A DNA stretch of 64,000 nt. Origin: Chryseobacterium sp. S0630 (GTDB lineage Bacteria > Bacteroidota > Bacteroidia > Flavobacteriales > Weeksellaceae). Position 1 is the stretch's first letter. Each line of letters opens with the position of its first letter. The position numbers and the translations under genes are program-made. The stretch spans positions 1-64,000 of the forward strand of contig NZ_JAMZGF010000021.1 in assembly GCF_024158915.1 (NCBI RefSeq). The letters are read 5' to 3'. Shown one piece after another: positions 34,943 to 44,200 of the stretch. Under the pieces are notes generated by a model. The model worked only from the letters and a program-made list of their open reading frames with translations. It searched no databases and was not told the origin of the DNA.

Positions 34943-36181
34943 ATGAAAATTTTCAAGTTTGGTGGAGCATCGGTAAAAGATGCTGACAGTGTAAAAAACG
35001 TGTCCATGGTTCTAAAAAGCCAGGGATTTGCCAAATGTTTGCTGGTAATTTCAGCAATGGGCAAGACGACAAATGAGTTGGAAAAAGTTGTAGAACTTTA
35101 TTTCAAAAAAGATAACTATCAAGCTGAGATTGAAAAGATAAAACGAAAACACATGGAAATTGCGGAAGGACTTTTTCCTGAAAATCATGCGGTTTTTGCT
35201 GAAATCAATCTCTTTTTTGATGATATTGATTCTTTTTTAAGAAGAAATAAATCTCCTAATTACAACTTCGTATACGATCAGGTGGTAAGCTGTGGAGAAA
35301 TGATTTCTACTAAAATCGTGAGTGAGTATCTGAATGAGATCCAATTTACAAATCAGTGGCTGGATGCCAGAGATTATGTAAAAACGGATAATTCTTACAG
35401 AGAAGGTACGGTAGACTGGACAAGAACAGAAGAATTTATTTCTCATCTTAATCCTGAAATATGCTACGTAACTCAGGGATTCATCGGTTCTGACGACAAT
35501 AATTTTACGGTAACGTTAGGAAGAGAGGGTTCTGACTATTCTGCTGCTATTTTTGCATATTGCTTAAATGCTGAAGCAATGACGATCTGGAAAGATGTAC
35601 CTGGAGTAATGACCGGAGATCCAAGAAAGTTCAGTGATGTAACTCTTCTTTCCAACATTTCTTATGAGGAAGCTATTGAAATGGCTTATTATGGAGCAAG
35701 TGTCATTCACCCAAAAACATTACAGCCACTTCAACAAAAAAATATTCCTTTTTATGTAAAATCTTTTGTAGATCCTACTAAAGAAGGAACAAAAGTAGGT
35801 GCTTCTGACAAAAACCAACAGGAAGAATCTTACATTCTGAAAGAAAACCAGGATCTTTTGAAAATCTCAACCAGAGACTTCTCTTTTATTGCAGAAGATC
35901 ATATGAGCCTGATTTTTGGATATTTATCTAAATACAAGATCAAAGTTTCCCTGATGCAGAATTCTGCAATCTCTTTGGCACTGTGCCTTGAGGATAAATT
36001 TAATCATATTGATGAGCTCAACGAAGAGCTTCAAAAAATTTTTAAAACCGAAGCAATTAAAAATGTATCTTTATTCACAGTAAGAAATGCGAAGAAGGAT
36101 CACATTGATAAATTTTACCATGAAAAAAATGTATTATTGGAACAAATCTCCAAGAATACTCTTCAAATGGTAACACAATAA
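34943..36181 (+). CDS. Aspartate kinase (monofunctional)
   Basis: A 412-residue aspartokinase catalysing the first step of Lys/Thr/Met synthesis. The N-terminal KIFKFGGASVKDADS is the family signature, and TVTLGREGSDYSAAIFAYCL and EMAYYGASVIHPKTLQPL are conserved catalytic-domain blocks. ACT-type regulatory sequence occupies about 300-412. A longer frame begins at 34883, but the ATG at 34943 puts the KFGG motif at the N-terminus as in relatives. It is followed closely (22 bp) by the OlsF-like gene. Confidence 0.92.
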   Translation: MKIFKFGGASVKDADSVKNVSMVLKSQGFAKCLLVISAMGKTTNELEKVVELYFKKDNYQAEIEKIKRKHMEIAEGLFPENHAVFAEINLFFDDIDSFLRRNKSPNYNFVYDQVVSCGEMISTKIVSEYLNEIQFTNQWLDARDYVKTDNSYREGTVDWTRTEEFISHLNPEICYVTQGFIGSDDNNFTVTLGREGSDYSAAIFAYCLNAEAMTIWKDVPGVMTGDPRKFSDVTLLSNISYEEAIEMAYYGASVIHPKTLQPLQQKNIPFYVKSFVDPTKEGTKVGASDKNQQEESYILKENQDLLKISTRDFSFIAEDHMSLIFGYLSKYKIKVSLMQNSAISLALCLEDKFNHIDELNEELQKIFKTEAIKNVSLFTVRNAKKDHIDKFYHEKNVLLEQISKNTLQMVTQ

Positions 36182-36203
36182 TATTAATTGCGACTAAACA
36201 CAC

Positions 36204-38045
36204 ATGAGTTTAATTTCGAAAAACGATCTGATCAAAGCTTCCGGCTTAAGTAAACTTGGGTTCCTCAAGAACCCGGTAGCATCTGCTGTGATGAGCATTG
36301 CTAAAATAAACGAAGTAAATAAATTATACGATAAATTAAAAGACAAGGAAGGCAAAGACTTTTTCGACTCATTTGTGAGAGAAAGAAACCTAAGCTATGT
36401 AGCTTTTGAAGAGGATCTGGCAAAGATTCCGAAAACTGGACCATTTGTTTTGGTTTCCAATCACCCGCTGGGTGCTATTGACGGGATTCTGATGTGCAAG
36501 GTCTTATCAGAGGTTCGTCCGGATTTTAAGGTAATGGGAAATTTCCTTTTGGAGAAGATCAAACCTATGGAACCATACGTAATCGCTGTAAATCCTTTTG
36601 AAAACAGAAAAGACGCTTACAGCAGCTCTTCGGGAATGCGTGAAACCCTCAAGCATTTACAAAATGGAGGCTGTGTAGGTATTTTCCCGGCAGGAGAAGT
36701 TTCCAACAAGAACAATCCTTACGGAGAAATTTTAGATAAGGAATGGGAAAAAACGGCACTTAAGCTTATCAGAATGGCTAAAGTGCCGGTAGTTCCTATG
36801 TATTTCCATGCTAAGAACAGCAGACTTTTTTATCAGGTGGCTAAGCTTCACCCGAATTTGCAGACTCTGATGCTTCCTGCAGAAATGATGAATGACAGGG
36901 AAAAACCTATCAGAATCAGAATTGGACGCCCAATTACCGTAAAGGCAATGGACGAGATGGAAACGATTGAGGAATTGGGAGAGTTTTTAAAACGTAAGGT
37001 TTATATGATGAAATCTTACTATGAAAAGAGAAAATCCCTTGCCCAAAGCATCAATCTTCAGAACTTATCTGTTAAGTTCCCTTTATTAAAAGAAGAGAAT
37101 ATTGTTCAGAACATCATTGATGAAACCCCTCTGGAAGATATTATTAAAGATGTCGATAAATTGAGAGGAACTGATAAAATGCTTTTCAGTAACGGAAATT
37201 ACGAAATCTACTTTACGACTTACGAGGAAATTCCTTCTATTATGAGGGAAATCGGACGTCAGAGAGAACTTACTTTCCGTGCGGTAGGTGAAGGAAGTAA
37301 TCTTCCTTTTGACCTTGATGAGTATGATAAACATTACCATCATCTGTTCCTTTGGGACAATGGTGAGAAAAAGCTGGCTGGTGCTTACAGAATGGCATTG
37401 GGTAGAGAGGTAATGAAGAAATATGGTATCAAAGGCTTCTATACAAGCTCTTTATTTGAGTTTGAACAGGACATCCATCCTTTCTTCAAAAAGGTAATTG
37501 AAATGGGTCGTGCTTACATCTGTCAGGAATATCAGCAGAAACCACTTCCACTCTTCCTTTTATGGAGAGGAATTGTGCATGTATGTCTGAGAAATCCTGA
37601 TCATAAATTCCTTATGGGTGGGGTGAGTATCTCGAATAAATTCTCAGAGTTCTCGAAATCATTGATGATTGAATTTATGCGTTCAAATTATTTTGATTCC
37701 GCAGTAGCTCAGTATATCACTCCAAGGAATGAATACAAAGTAAAGCTTCGCGACAGGGATAAAAACATTTTCTTTGAGGAAATGGAGTCTGATCTTAATA
37801 AACTGGACAAGATTATTGATGACCTTGAGCCTGAATTGAGACTTCCTGTATTGATCAAAAAATACATCAAACAAAATGCTAAAGTAATTGCTTTTAACGT
37901 GGATCCAAACTTTAATGATGCGATCGATGGATTGATGTATATCAGAATCAGTGATCTTCCGGAAAACACGATCAAACCGGTATTGGAAGAGATGAGCGAG
38001 CAGATCAGAAAGGAGCAGGAAAATAATCCGACTGATAATCAGTAA
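36204..38045 (+). CDS. olsF: Bifunctional acyltransferase, OlsF-like (ornithine lipid synthesis)
   Basis: A 613-residue protein with two acyltransferase domains. The N-terminal half is a PlsC-like O-acyltransferase with FVLVSNHPLGAIDG (the HPLGAID acceptor motif of hemolysin-type members, about residues 83-96) and GIFPAGEVSN (about 158). The C-terminal half is a GNAT-like N-acyltransferase with ELTFRAVGEGSNLPFDLDEYD and HLFLWDNGEKKLAGAYRMALG (about 345-395). The order O- then N-acyltransferase is that of OlsF, which makes ornithine lipids in Flavobacteria and Serratia. Cytosolic or membrane-peripheral location is expected. Confidence 0.83.
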   Translation: MSLISKNDLIKASGLSKLGFLKNPVASAVMSIAKINEVNKLYDKLKDKEGKDFFDSFVRERNLSYVAFEEDLAKIPKTGPFVLVSNHPLGAIDGILMCKVLSEVRPDFKVMGNFLLEKIKPMEPYVIAVNPFENRKDAYSSSSGMRETLKHLQNGGCVGIFPAGEVSNKNNPYGEILDKEWEKTALKLIRMAKVPVVPMYFHAKNSRLFYQVAKLHPNLQTLMLPAEMMNDREKPIRIRIGRPITVKAMDEMETIEELGEFLKRKVYMMKSYYEKRKSLAQSINLQNLSVKFPLLKEENIVQNIIDETPLEDIIKDVDKLRGTDKMLFSNGNYEIYFTTYEEIPSIMREIGRQRELTFRAVGEGSNLPFDLDEYDKHYHHLFLWDNGEKKLAGAYRMALGREVMKKYGIKGFYTSSLFEFEQDIHPFFKKVIEMGRAYICQEYQQKPLPLFLLWRGIVHVCLRNPDHKFLMGGVSISNKFSEFSKSLMIEFMRSNYFDSAVAQYITPRNEYKVKLRDRDKNIFFEEMESDLNKLDKIIDDLEPELRLPVLIKKYIKQNAKVIAFNVDPNFNDAIDGLMYIRISDLPENTIKPVLEEMSEQIRKEQENNPTDNQ

Positions 38046-38081
38046 GTTTTTAATTTTATTCAAAAAAAGTACGATGAATAC

Positions 38082-38112
38082 TTGCTTTGTATACTAAAAC
38101 TTACTACTTTTG
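38082..38112 (+). promoter_or_regulatory. Promoter of tRNA-Phe copy 1
   Basis: TTG (38082-38084), a 20-bp spacer and TACTTTTG (38105-38112) fit the Bacteroidetes consensus. The same TTG-N20-TACTTTTG precedes the second tRNA-Phe at 51847-51877. Confidence 0.7.
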
Positions 38113-38154
38113 CATCACTTTAAAACAACGAAGTAAGTCAAACAAAAATATAAT

Positions 38155-38227
38155 GGTTTCTTAGCTCAGTTGGTAGAGCAATGGATTGAAAATCCATGTG
38201 TCCCTGGTTCGATTCCTGGAGAAACCA
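38155..38227 (+). tRNA. tRNA-Phe (GAA), copy 1
   Basis: A 73-nt cloverleaf. The acceptor stem GGTTTCT pairs with AGAAACC, discriminator A, CCA not encoded. D arm GCTCAGTTGGTAGAGC, anticodon arm ATGGA-TTGAAAA-TCCAT with GAA anticodon, T arm CCTGG-TTCGATT-CCTGG. It is identical to the gene at 51919-51991. A rho-independent terminator follows within 5 bp. Confidence 0.97.
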
Positions 38228-38231
38228 CTTT

Positions 38232-38262
38232 AAAACCTCTAATTCAGTTTAGAGGTTTTTTT
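38232..38262 (+). terminator. Terminator of tRNA-Phe copy 1
   Basis: AAAACCTCTAA (38232-38242) and TTAGAGGTTTT (38249-38259) form an 11-bp stem with a 6-nt loop, then a T run. Confidence 0.92.
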
Positions 38263-38446
38263 GTTTTTTACATTCAGCTCCTTTCTCTCATTCTTACTTC
38301 AGACATATTGCTAAACGGATATAAAAGCACAATACATTTTTCCATATTTGATTTAAAACAAAAAATTAATCAAAAGTTTGGGAATTAATTTTTTATTTGA
38401 CAGGTAAGACTTAATTTAGTAGAACAAACCTAATTACAAATAAACT

Positions 38447-39796
38447 ATGGAAGTAAAATTATTAGCCAATACCTTTTGGGGTATTGCTGCTCTGCTCATT
38501 TTTCAATCATGTGCAGAAAACACTATGGCAACAGAGGATACTGTTACAAAACAAAAAAACACCTCAGCTGTAAATAAAACTTCATCCTTCACCGTGCCAA
38601 TTGCCGGAAATTCTTTTTTAACAGTAAAGCCTTCGGGAGCCAGTGAAGTTATTACTTCCACTAACCTGGGTAACTGGACCAACTCCAATAGTGTTATAAG
38701 TACTTATTTCAGGGTGAGTAATACCGGAACATTAAACATTGGATTAAAAGCTTCTGTTCCTTCAGGTACAAGTGTTGTAAAGGTAACAGTAGGCAACACC
38801 TCCAAAAATGTTACTTTAACCGGATCTACTTCTAAGGATTACACCGTGGGAGATTTTACTATTTCTTCTCCGGGTTATGTAAAAGTTGATCTTCAGGGAG
38901 TCTCTAAAACCGGAGGATATTTTGCTGATGTAACAGGTGTTACTTTCAGGGGAGCAGCTTCTACAGGAACCAATATTTACAGCAATGATCCATCTTATTA
39001 TTACTGGGCACGCAGAGGGCCTTCCTGCCACCTGAATTATATGATTCCTACTACGAGTAATGTCAGCTACTATTACAACGAAGTAACAGTCCCTGTGGGA
39101 GAAGATAAAATTGGCTCTTATTTTATGGCCAATGGCTTTAGTGCGGGCTATTTTGGAATGCAGGTTAATTCTGCTACGGAAAGAAGGATTTTATTCTCAG
39201 TATGGAGCCCATTTGAGACGGATGATCCGAATAATATTCCTCCTGATCACAAAATCATTCTGAACAGAGCCGGAACCGGAGTAACAATCGGAGAATTCGG
39301 CAATGAAGGCTCGGGCGGGCAAAGCTACTACAAATACAACTGGAGCGCAGGACAAACCTATAAATTTTTATTAAAAGGTGAACCTGATGGAACCGGAAAA
39401 ACAGATTTTACAGCCTGGTTTTTATCTCCGGATTCTACGACATGGAAGCTGATAGCCAGCTGGAAACGGCCTCAAACCAGTACTTATCTTAAAAGCTTCT
39501 ATAGTTTTGTTGAAAATTTCAATCCCGAAAATGGATATCAGGGCAGAAAAGCAGAATTCAAAAATCAATGGGTAAAAACTTCAGACGGCAATTGGTTTGC
39601 CATTTCCGGAGCAAAGTTCAGTGTGGATAACACTTATAATGCCCAACAAAGAATAGATGCCATAGGAGGCACCAATGGTAACGCTTTCTTTTTGCAAAAT
39701 GGAGGGTTCTTTAATACAGTCGTTGCTCCCGGCACACAGTTTTCTGTTAGTGCACCTACATCAGCTCCAAATATTAATTTTTCTACACTTCCTTAG
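38447..39796 (+). CDS. Lipoprotein with DUF5077/DUF3472-type domains
   Basis: A 449-residue predicted lipoprotein with lipobox near LIFQSC (Cys about residue 24). The first beta-sandwich (about 45-170, AGNSFLTVKPSGASEVITST) resembles DUF5077. The second region (about 180-375) has the DUF3472 pattern, with ARRGPSCHLNY and FSVWSPFETDDPNNIPPDHK. Such proteins are surface carbohydrate- or protein-binding candidates in Bacteroidetes, but activity is unproven. It stands alone just inside the first tRNA-Phe and ends at a strong terminator. Confidence 0.78.
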   Translation: MEVKLLANTFWGIAALLIFQSCAENTMATEDTVTKQKNTSAVNKTSSFTVPIAGNSFLTVKPSGASEVITSTNLGNWTNSNSVISTYFRVSNTGTLNIGLKASVPSGTSVVKVTVGNTSKNVTLTGSTSKDYTVGDFTISSPGYVKVDLQGVSKTGGYFADVTGVTFRGAASTGTNIYSNDPSYYYWARRGPSCHLNYMIPTTSNVSYYYNEVTVPVGEDKIGSYFMANGFSAGYFGMQVNSATERRILFSVWSPFETDDPNNIPPDHKIILNRAGTGVTIGEFGNEGSGGQSYYKYNWSAGQTYKFLLKGEPDGTGKTDFTAWFLSPDSTTWKLIASWKRPQTSTYLKSFYSFVENFNPENGYQGRKAEFKNQWVKTSDGNWFAISGAKFSVDNTYNAQQRIDAIGGTNGNAFFLQNGGFFNTVVAPGTQFSVSAPTSAPNINFSTLP

Positions 39797-39816
39797 AATG
39801 ATCATTTAAAAATAAC

Positions 39817-39850
39817 AAGCCAGCTACTTTAAATAATAGCTGGCTTTTTA
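39817..39850 (+). terminator. Terminator of the DUF3472 lipoprotein gene
   Basis: AAGCCAGCTA (39817-39826) and TAGCTGGCTT (39837-39846) with a 10-nt loop and trailing Ts. Confidence 0.88.
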
Positions 39851-39874
39851 AATTCTAAAGGATTAGAAACTTTT

Positions 39875-39905
39875 ATAAAAAGCACACTCATTTCTGACTG
39901 TGCTT
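39875..39905 (-). terminator. Terminator of the hcp-vgrG effector region
   Basis: On the minus strand AAGCACA...TGTGCTT is followed by TTTTT, located 7 bp beyond the stop of the lipoprotein gene at 39912. Confidence 0.6.
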
Positions 39906-39911
39906 GATATA

Positions 39912-41210
39912 TTATTTTTTAGGATGTTGTTTTCGCCAATCTGTAATATTCATCGGTTGATTATCCGGGCCACATGTTCCATTGTATTCACATTCTTCAA
40001 CAAAATATTCATCATAGTCTGCATTATCCCACCATTCTTTAAATTTTGGAAGGTTAAAATAATTATTTTTCTGTAAAATATTTACTTCCTCCTTATCTAA
40101 AAAGAAGCGTAACCTCCCCATCAATTTAGAGTTGTCTCCGTATCCTGAAACAAATCTTTTGTCATACTTATATTGTTCACCAAAATAAACAATATTTGCA
40201 AGTATTTTCACCTTATCCTCCTTCGAAACACCAGTTTCTTTGTTATTAAAATCAGCAAAATATTCAAGATAATTTTTTATATTATCCAAGATAAATCTAT
40301 TTTCTGACGGATCAGTAGGAAGATATAATTTTTGTAAAATTTTAAAAGTATTAGCATGTATTTTTACTGTTTCATCACATTGCTTTACCCAAAACAATTT
40401 CCCATAATCAGACGGGTCTTTTTTATCAAATTTTGTTCTTTCAATAACCCACTTCAATAAATCAATATCCTGAGTGTAGCCAAAAGTTTTTACTAAAGCC
40501 TCCATAAAATAGGAATCATTAAGGGTAAGCCATTTGTATTGAGCCTTATTATCATTAAACAAATAGAGGTTACGTGCAACTAATGTTTGTATATTCTTCT
40601 TTCTCTGCTCCTTCAGATTGGACATATCTTTCCATAAATATTTCTTAACTTCATTTCCGTTGGCATCTTTATAGTTTTTTGAAGCCGAATTTTCTTCCTG
40701 AGCTGCTTCACTATATGTTTTTTGATAATCAATAATCAAGGGAAGTGGATAAAGATCAGTAATGAAGTTCTGATTTTTAACTACAAATACCCCATTATTC
40801 TCTGCGTTATTTGGAAAAAAATTCAACTCCTTATCACACTTATCAATTAAATTGATATACAGAAATTTACTGGTTGAGTTCTTATCAATAATCCGGTTAA
40901 AAATCTGTTTTATTTTATTACTAAACTCTTCATTGCTGATAGCTTTATAACCATTATCTAAAAGTAATTGATTCAATATTGGAGTTGCTACTTCCAAATC
41001 TTTATCGGAATACTGGTATGGATTATCAAAAGAAGGTTTTCCATATTCTAACTGTTTTTTTAGCATAGTATTAACATCTTGATTAAATTGCAGACCTGCA
41101 GAACTTTCTGTAATAGTTGCCACATTCTTTTTATTTTCAGCCTTTTTATCCTGACATGATACTAAAGCAGAAGAAATAAAAAGCAGGCTCATTAAAATTC
41201 TATGTTTCAT
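39912..41210 (-). CDS. Lipoprotein, candidate immunity protein for the adjacent cell-wall effector
   Basis: A 432-residue predicted lipoprotein (lipobox ISSALVSC, Cys near 19). The rest is helical and Lys/Asn-rich with no transmembrane segment and a Cys-containing C-terminus (EECEYNGTCGPDNQP). I recognise no family. It lies 14 bp downstream of the 1382-residue PAAR-like effector gene on the same strand. This is the usual place of an immunity gene, and anchoring in the periplasm would suit protection against peptidoglycan hydrolases. The local sequence appears AT-richer than the flanking chromosome. The immunity role is inference. Confidence 0.65.
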   Translation of the reverse strand: MKHRILMSLLFISSALVSCQDKKAENKKNVATITESSAGLQFNQDVNTMLKKQLEYGKPSFDNPYQYSDKDLEVATPILNQLLLDNGYKAISNEEFSNKIKQIFNRIIDKNSTSKFLYINLIDKCDKELNFFPNNAENNGVFVVKNQNFITDLYPLPLIIDYQKTYSEAAQEENSASKNYKDANGNEVKKYLWKDMSNLKEQRKKNIQTLVARNLYLFNDNKAQYKWLTLNDSYFMEALVKTFGYTQDIDLLKWVIERTKFDKKDPSDYGKLFWVKQCDETVKIHANTFKILQKLYLPTDPSENRFILDNIKNYLEYFADFNNKETGVSKEDKVKILANIVYFGEQYKYDKRFVSGYGDNSKLMGRLRFFLDKEEVNILQKNNYFNLPKFKEWWDNADYDEYFVEECEYNGTCGPDNQPMNITDWRKQHPKK

Positions 41211-41224
41211 TTTCTTTTTATATT

Positions 41225-44200
41225 TTAAAGTTCAGATCCTTTTGCACCAGGATTTCCTTTATATTCCGGTAAATTATAATCTGCGTCTGTAATTTCGTAA
41301 TTTGTAGGGACTACATAGGCATAATAATCAGAAATCTCATATGCTACACAATACAATTTCTGCGATTGATTACCCCCTAAAATAACGACTTTATTTCCTT
41401 TTTTTCCAGCAACAAAACCTACATGCCCTCCTCCGGTTCTTGTTTTCACAGCAATTGCTCCATAAACAGGTTTTTTCAGGTCTTTTCCTTCTGCCCATGT
41501 TGCCCATTTTAATGCTCTCACAGCATCATATCCTTTATCAGTAGTAACTCCTTCGTAACCGTAATGTTTCATAATCCAGTTGACAAAAGCCGCACACCAT
41601 GCAATAGTTGTTTCATTTTCTGTACCATTTTTCATTGCATTTTCATAAGGAGTTCCATCAAAAAACTTCTGAATTTCTTTATTGGTTCCGGTTTCTACTA
41701 GATTCCTTGCTTCTTCTTTCCAAACCAGTTCCATCCATGGCGCTCTTCCTTCAAGATTTGGCATTGCCACAGCTTCTCCATCGCAGACTTTTTTATCGTA
41801 TTTAAACCATGCTTTAAGATTGGAAAGACCTTGTTTTCTATGTTCCCATCCATTAGGATTTACTTCTAATTTATGAGTCAAGGTATAGCCGTTTAATACT
41901 TTACAAATTAAAAAATAATAACGTTCTTCCTCATCCTCCATTAATAATGCAGTTTCATTTAATGTTTTCCCAAGCGCTTTACTAAAATATTCTCTTTTAA
42001 ACTTCATTGCATCCTTTTCTGCTTGCGAATAGTCTTTATTAGGATTTTCCTTCCAATTTGGTATTTTTTTATAAACTGACCAAAACCAACCACCACTGTC
42101 TACCGCTAAATAAAGCTTAGTAGCCACCAATTCAGGATATGTAACAATATCTTCAGGAACTTTTTCATCATAATCTTTATATGCAACAGGATCACTCCCA
42201 TCCCCAGTAAGCTGCTGTATTCCACGACCTTTATACTTGTAGCCACTAGAGGCATGAGAACTTGATTCTTCTCCTGCTGTTCTAAAAAAACTGGTTTCAG
42301 AATAAACATTTGCTAAAAATGCTATTTTTTGAATGCATTTATTAATATCATATTTTCTAAACATAGCATTCAACTCCATTGTTAAATCTGCAAAACTTTC
42401 ACGATCCATGTCTGTAGATTCCCATATTTCTTCTTTACCACGCATATGTTTTACCAAACTTTTGATTTCACTTTCAGTAAAATCACGATTACAATAACAT
42501 GTTTTCTGTTTTCTCACCTCCGCCATTTCCACAACCACAGGCATCACATCATTCTCAATAGCCTCCGGTGTCTCTTTCTGAGATACTTTGAGACAACCAC
42601 TCTCGTAGAAAATAAATTGCTTACGCAACTCCAACATCTCTTGCTGAGTAAATGCTGTTCCATCTTTTTTATACGCTTTAATTCCCAGTTTTTCCATATC
42701 CTCCGTTCTGACAAGATCAGCAGGAAGCGTACTATTGATTGTCAACTGGCTTTTTTCTATTTTCCAGACTTTCTTTTTGGGATCGGCGGGATCCTGAACC
42801 TGACGGGAAACCTGAGCAATGTAGTAATCAAAGTTTTTCGGTGGATTTTTCCATTCTTCTTTTGCTGTAAAGGAAACTTCCAAAAGACCGTCTTTACCTG
42901 TTTTTTCCTCGTTATAACTTTGCTTACTTTCGTGGGTATAGGTGATATGATCTTTTTCGTTTAAGCCTTCTTTGGGAATCTCCTTCAAAACATCAATCTT
43001 CAGAACTTCTTCAGTCATATTAACGGTATGTACCCAAAGTTTATGGGTTTTGCCATAGAAAGTCTGCATACGCTGAATATCTTTACCATCCTCAGTAGAG
43101 AACATAATGGAAACAATTTTCTGCTCGGAAGTGATGACCAGTTCTTCATTGGAATCTAAAACTTCCAGATAAGTTGTAGCACTGTCTACCACCACAGGTT
43201 TCGTTCCCTGAATGGTAATATTACCTGGAAGCACAATATCTCCAGATGAGCTTGCCTGAAGCTCTACCGTAAATACGATTCGGTATGACGGATTGGGATT
43301 TTCTGTTGTTTTTGGTATAGCCGCCAGCAATTTTTTCTTATAATCATCATTGGTGGTAATAAGGAAAGAAGCTTTGCCTTCATTGTTCAACGTAACTGTT
43401 TTCTCCTCCAGCATGTATTTGTCTTTCTCTTTATAGAAATCATCACCTTCACCTTTTACCCAGATTTTTACTTTTAAAGCCTGATTCTGAAGTCCATCAA
43501 TCTCAATAAATCCATACGTTTCTTCTCCAAATCCGGTTTCAGTACGTTTCACACCAGTTCCATAGGCCCAAAGTGCTCTTTTTACAGCAGGTTCAGAAAC
43601 TTTTACTTTCGCTTCTATTTTCTTTCCATCAGTATAATCTCCTGTTAAATAAGCCGAAATAGTATATTCTCCGAGATCATTGAATGTAATGGTTCCGTCT
43701 CCGTTATTGGTCACTTTATCCGGAACTTCTATTTTGATGGCTTCATTGCCTGCCAGCGTAGCAATTCTTGCCGTTGCTGTATATTTTATTTTTGTTCCTT
43801 TCGGAATATTGGCAGCCGGAAGGGTAAATTTATCTATGACATTTTGAATCACCTCAAAATTAAAACAGTCTGATCCGGAAAATCCGGGCTGTTTTCCAGT
43901 TCCTAACGGATTAGCATAGGCTTCAAGTATATATTTTCCAAAATATTGATTACTGGCCAGTTTTGCATCATTATAAAGCAATTCAGCTACTTTTTTATTA
44001 ATTGTTCCTGTTTTGAAAGAAGGTGAATTTTCAAATAAAGCAACTCTTCCTACTCCTTCTTTTTTAAGATACCAATATACAGAAGTCCCTGAAGGCATAT
44101 AATTAACATTAAACTTCGAAGCCTGCACTTTGATAGTATCACTGAATCTCACCAAACCAGGTTCTCCTTTGACTCCCATTACTCCCAGACTGTTTTCGAT

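Noticed and set aside
37683-38063. Antisense frames (88 and 126 codons) at the 3' end of the OlsF-like gene
   Set aside because: The sense gene is complete and conserved; the antisense text shows no family pattern.
38170-38388. A 72-codon frame reading through tRNA-Phe copy 1 and its terminator
   Set aside because: It overlaps an unambiguous tRNA and a rho-independent terminator and has no family resemblance.
42446-42964. A 172-codon antisense frame in the PAAR-like effector gene
   Set aside because: It is rich in Phe and Ser, typical of translated complement of Lys/Glu-rich coding sequence, and is covered by the real gene.
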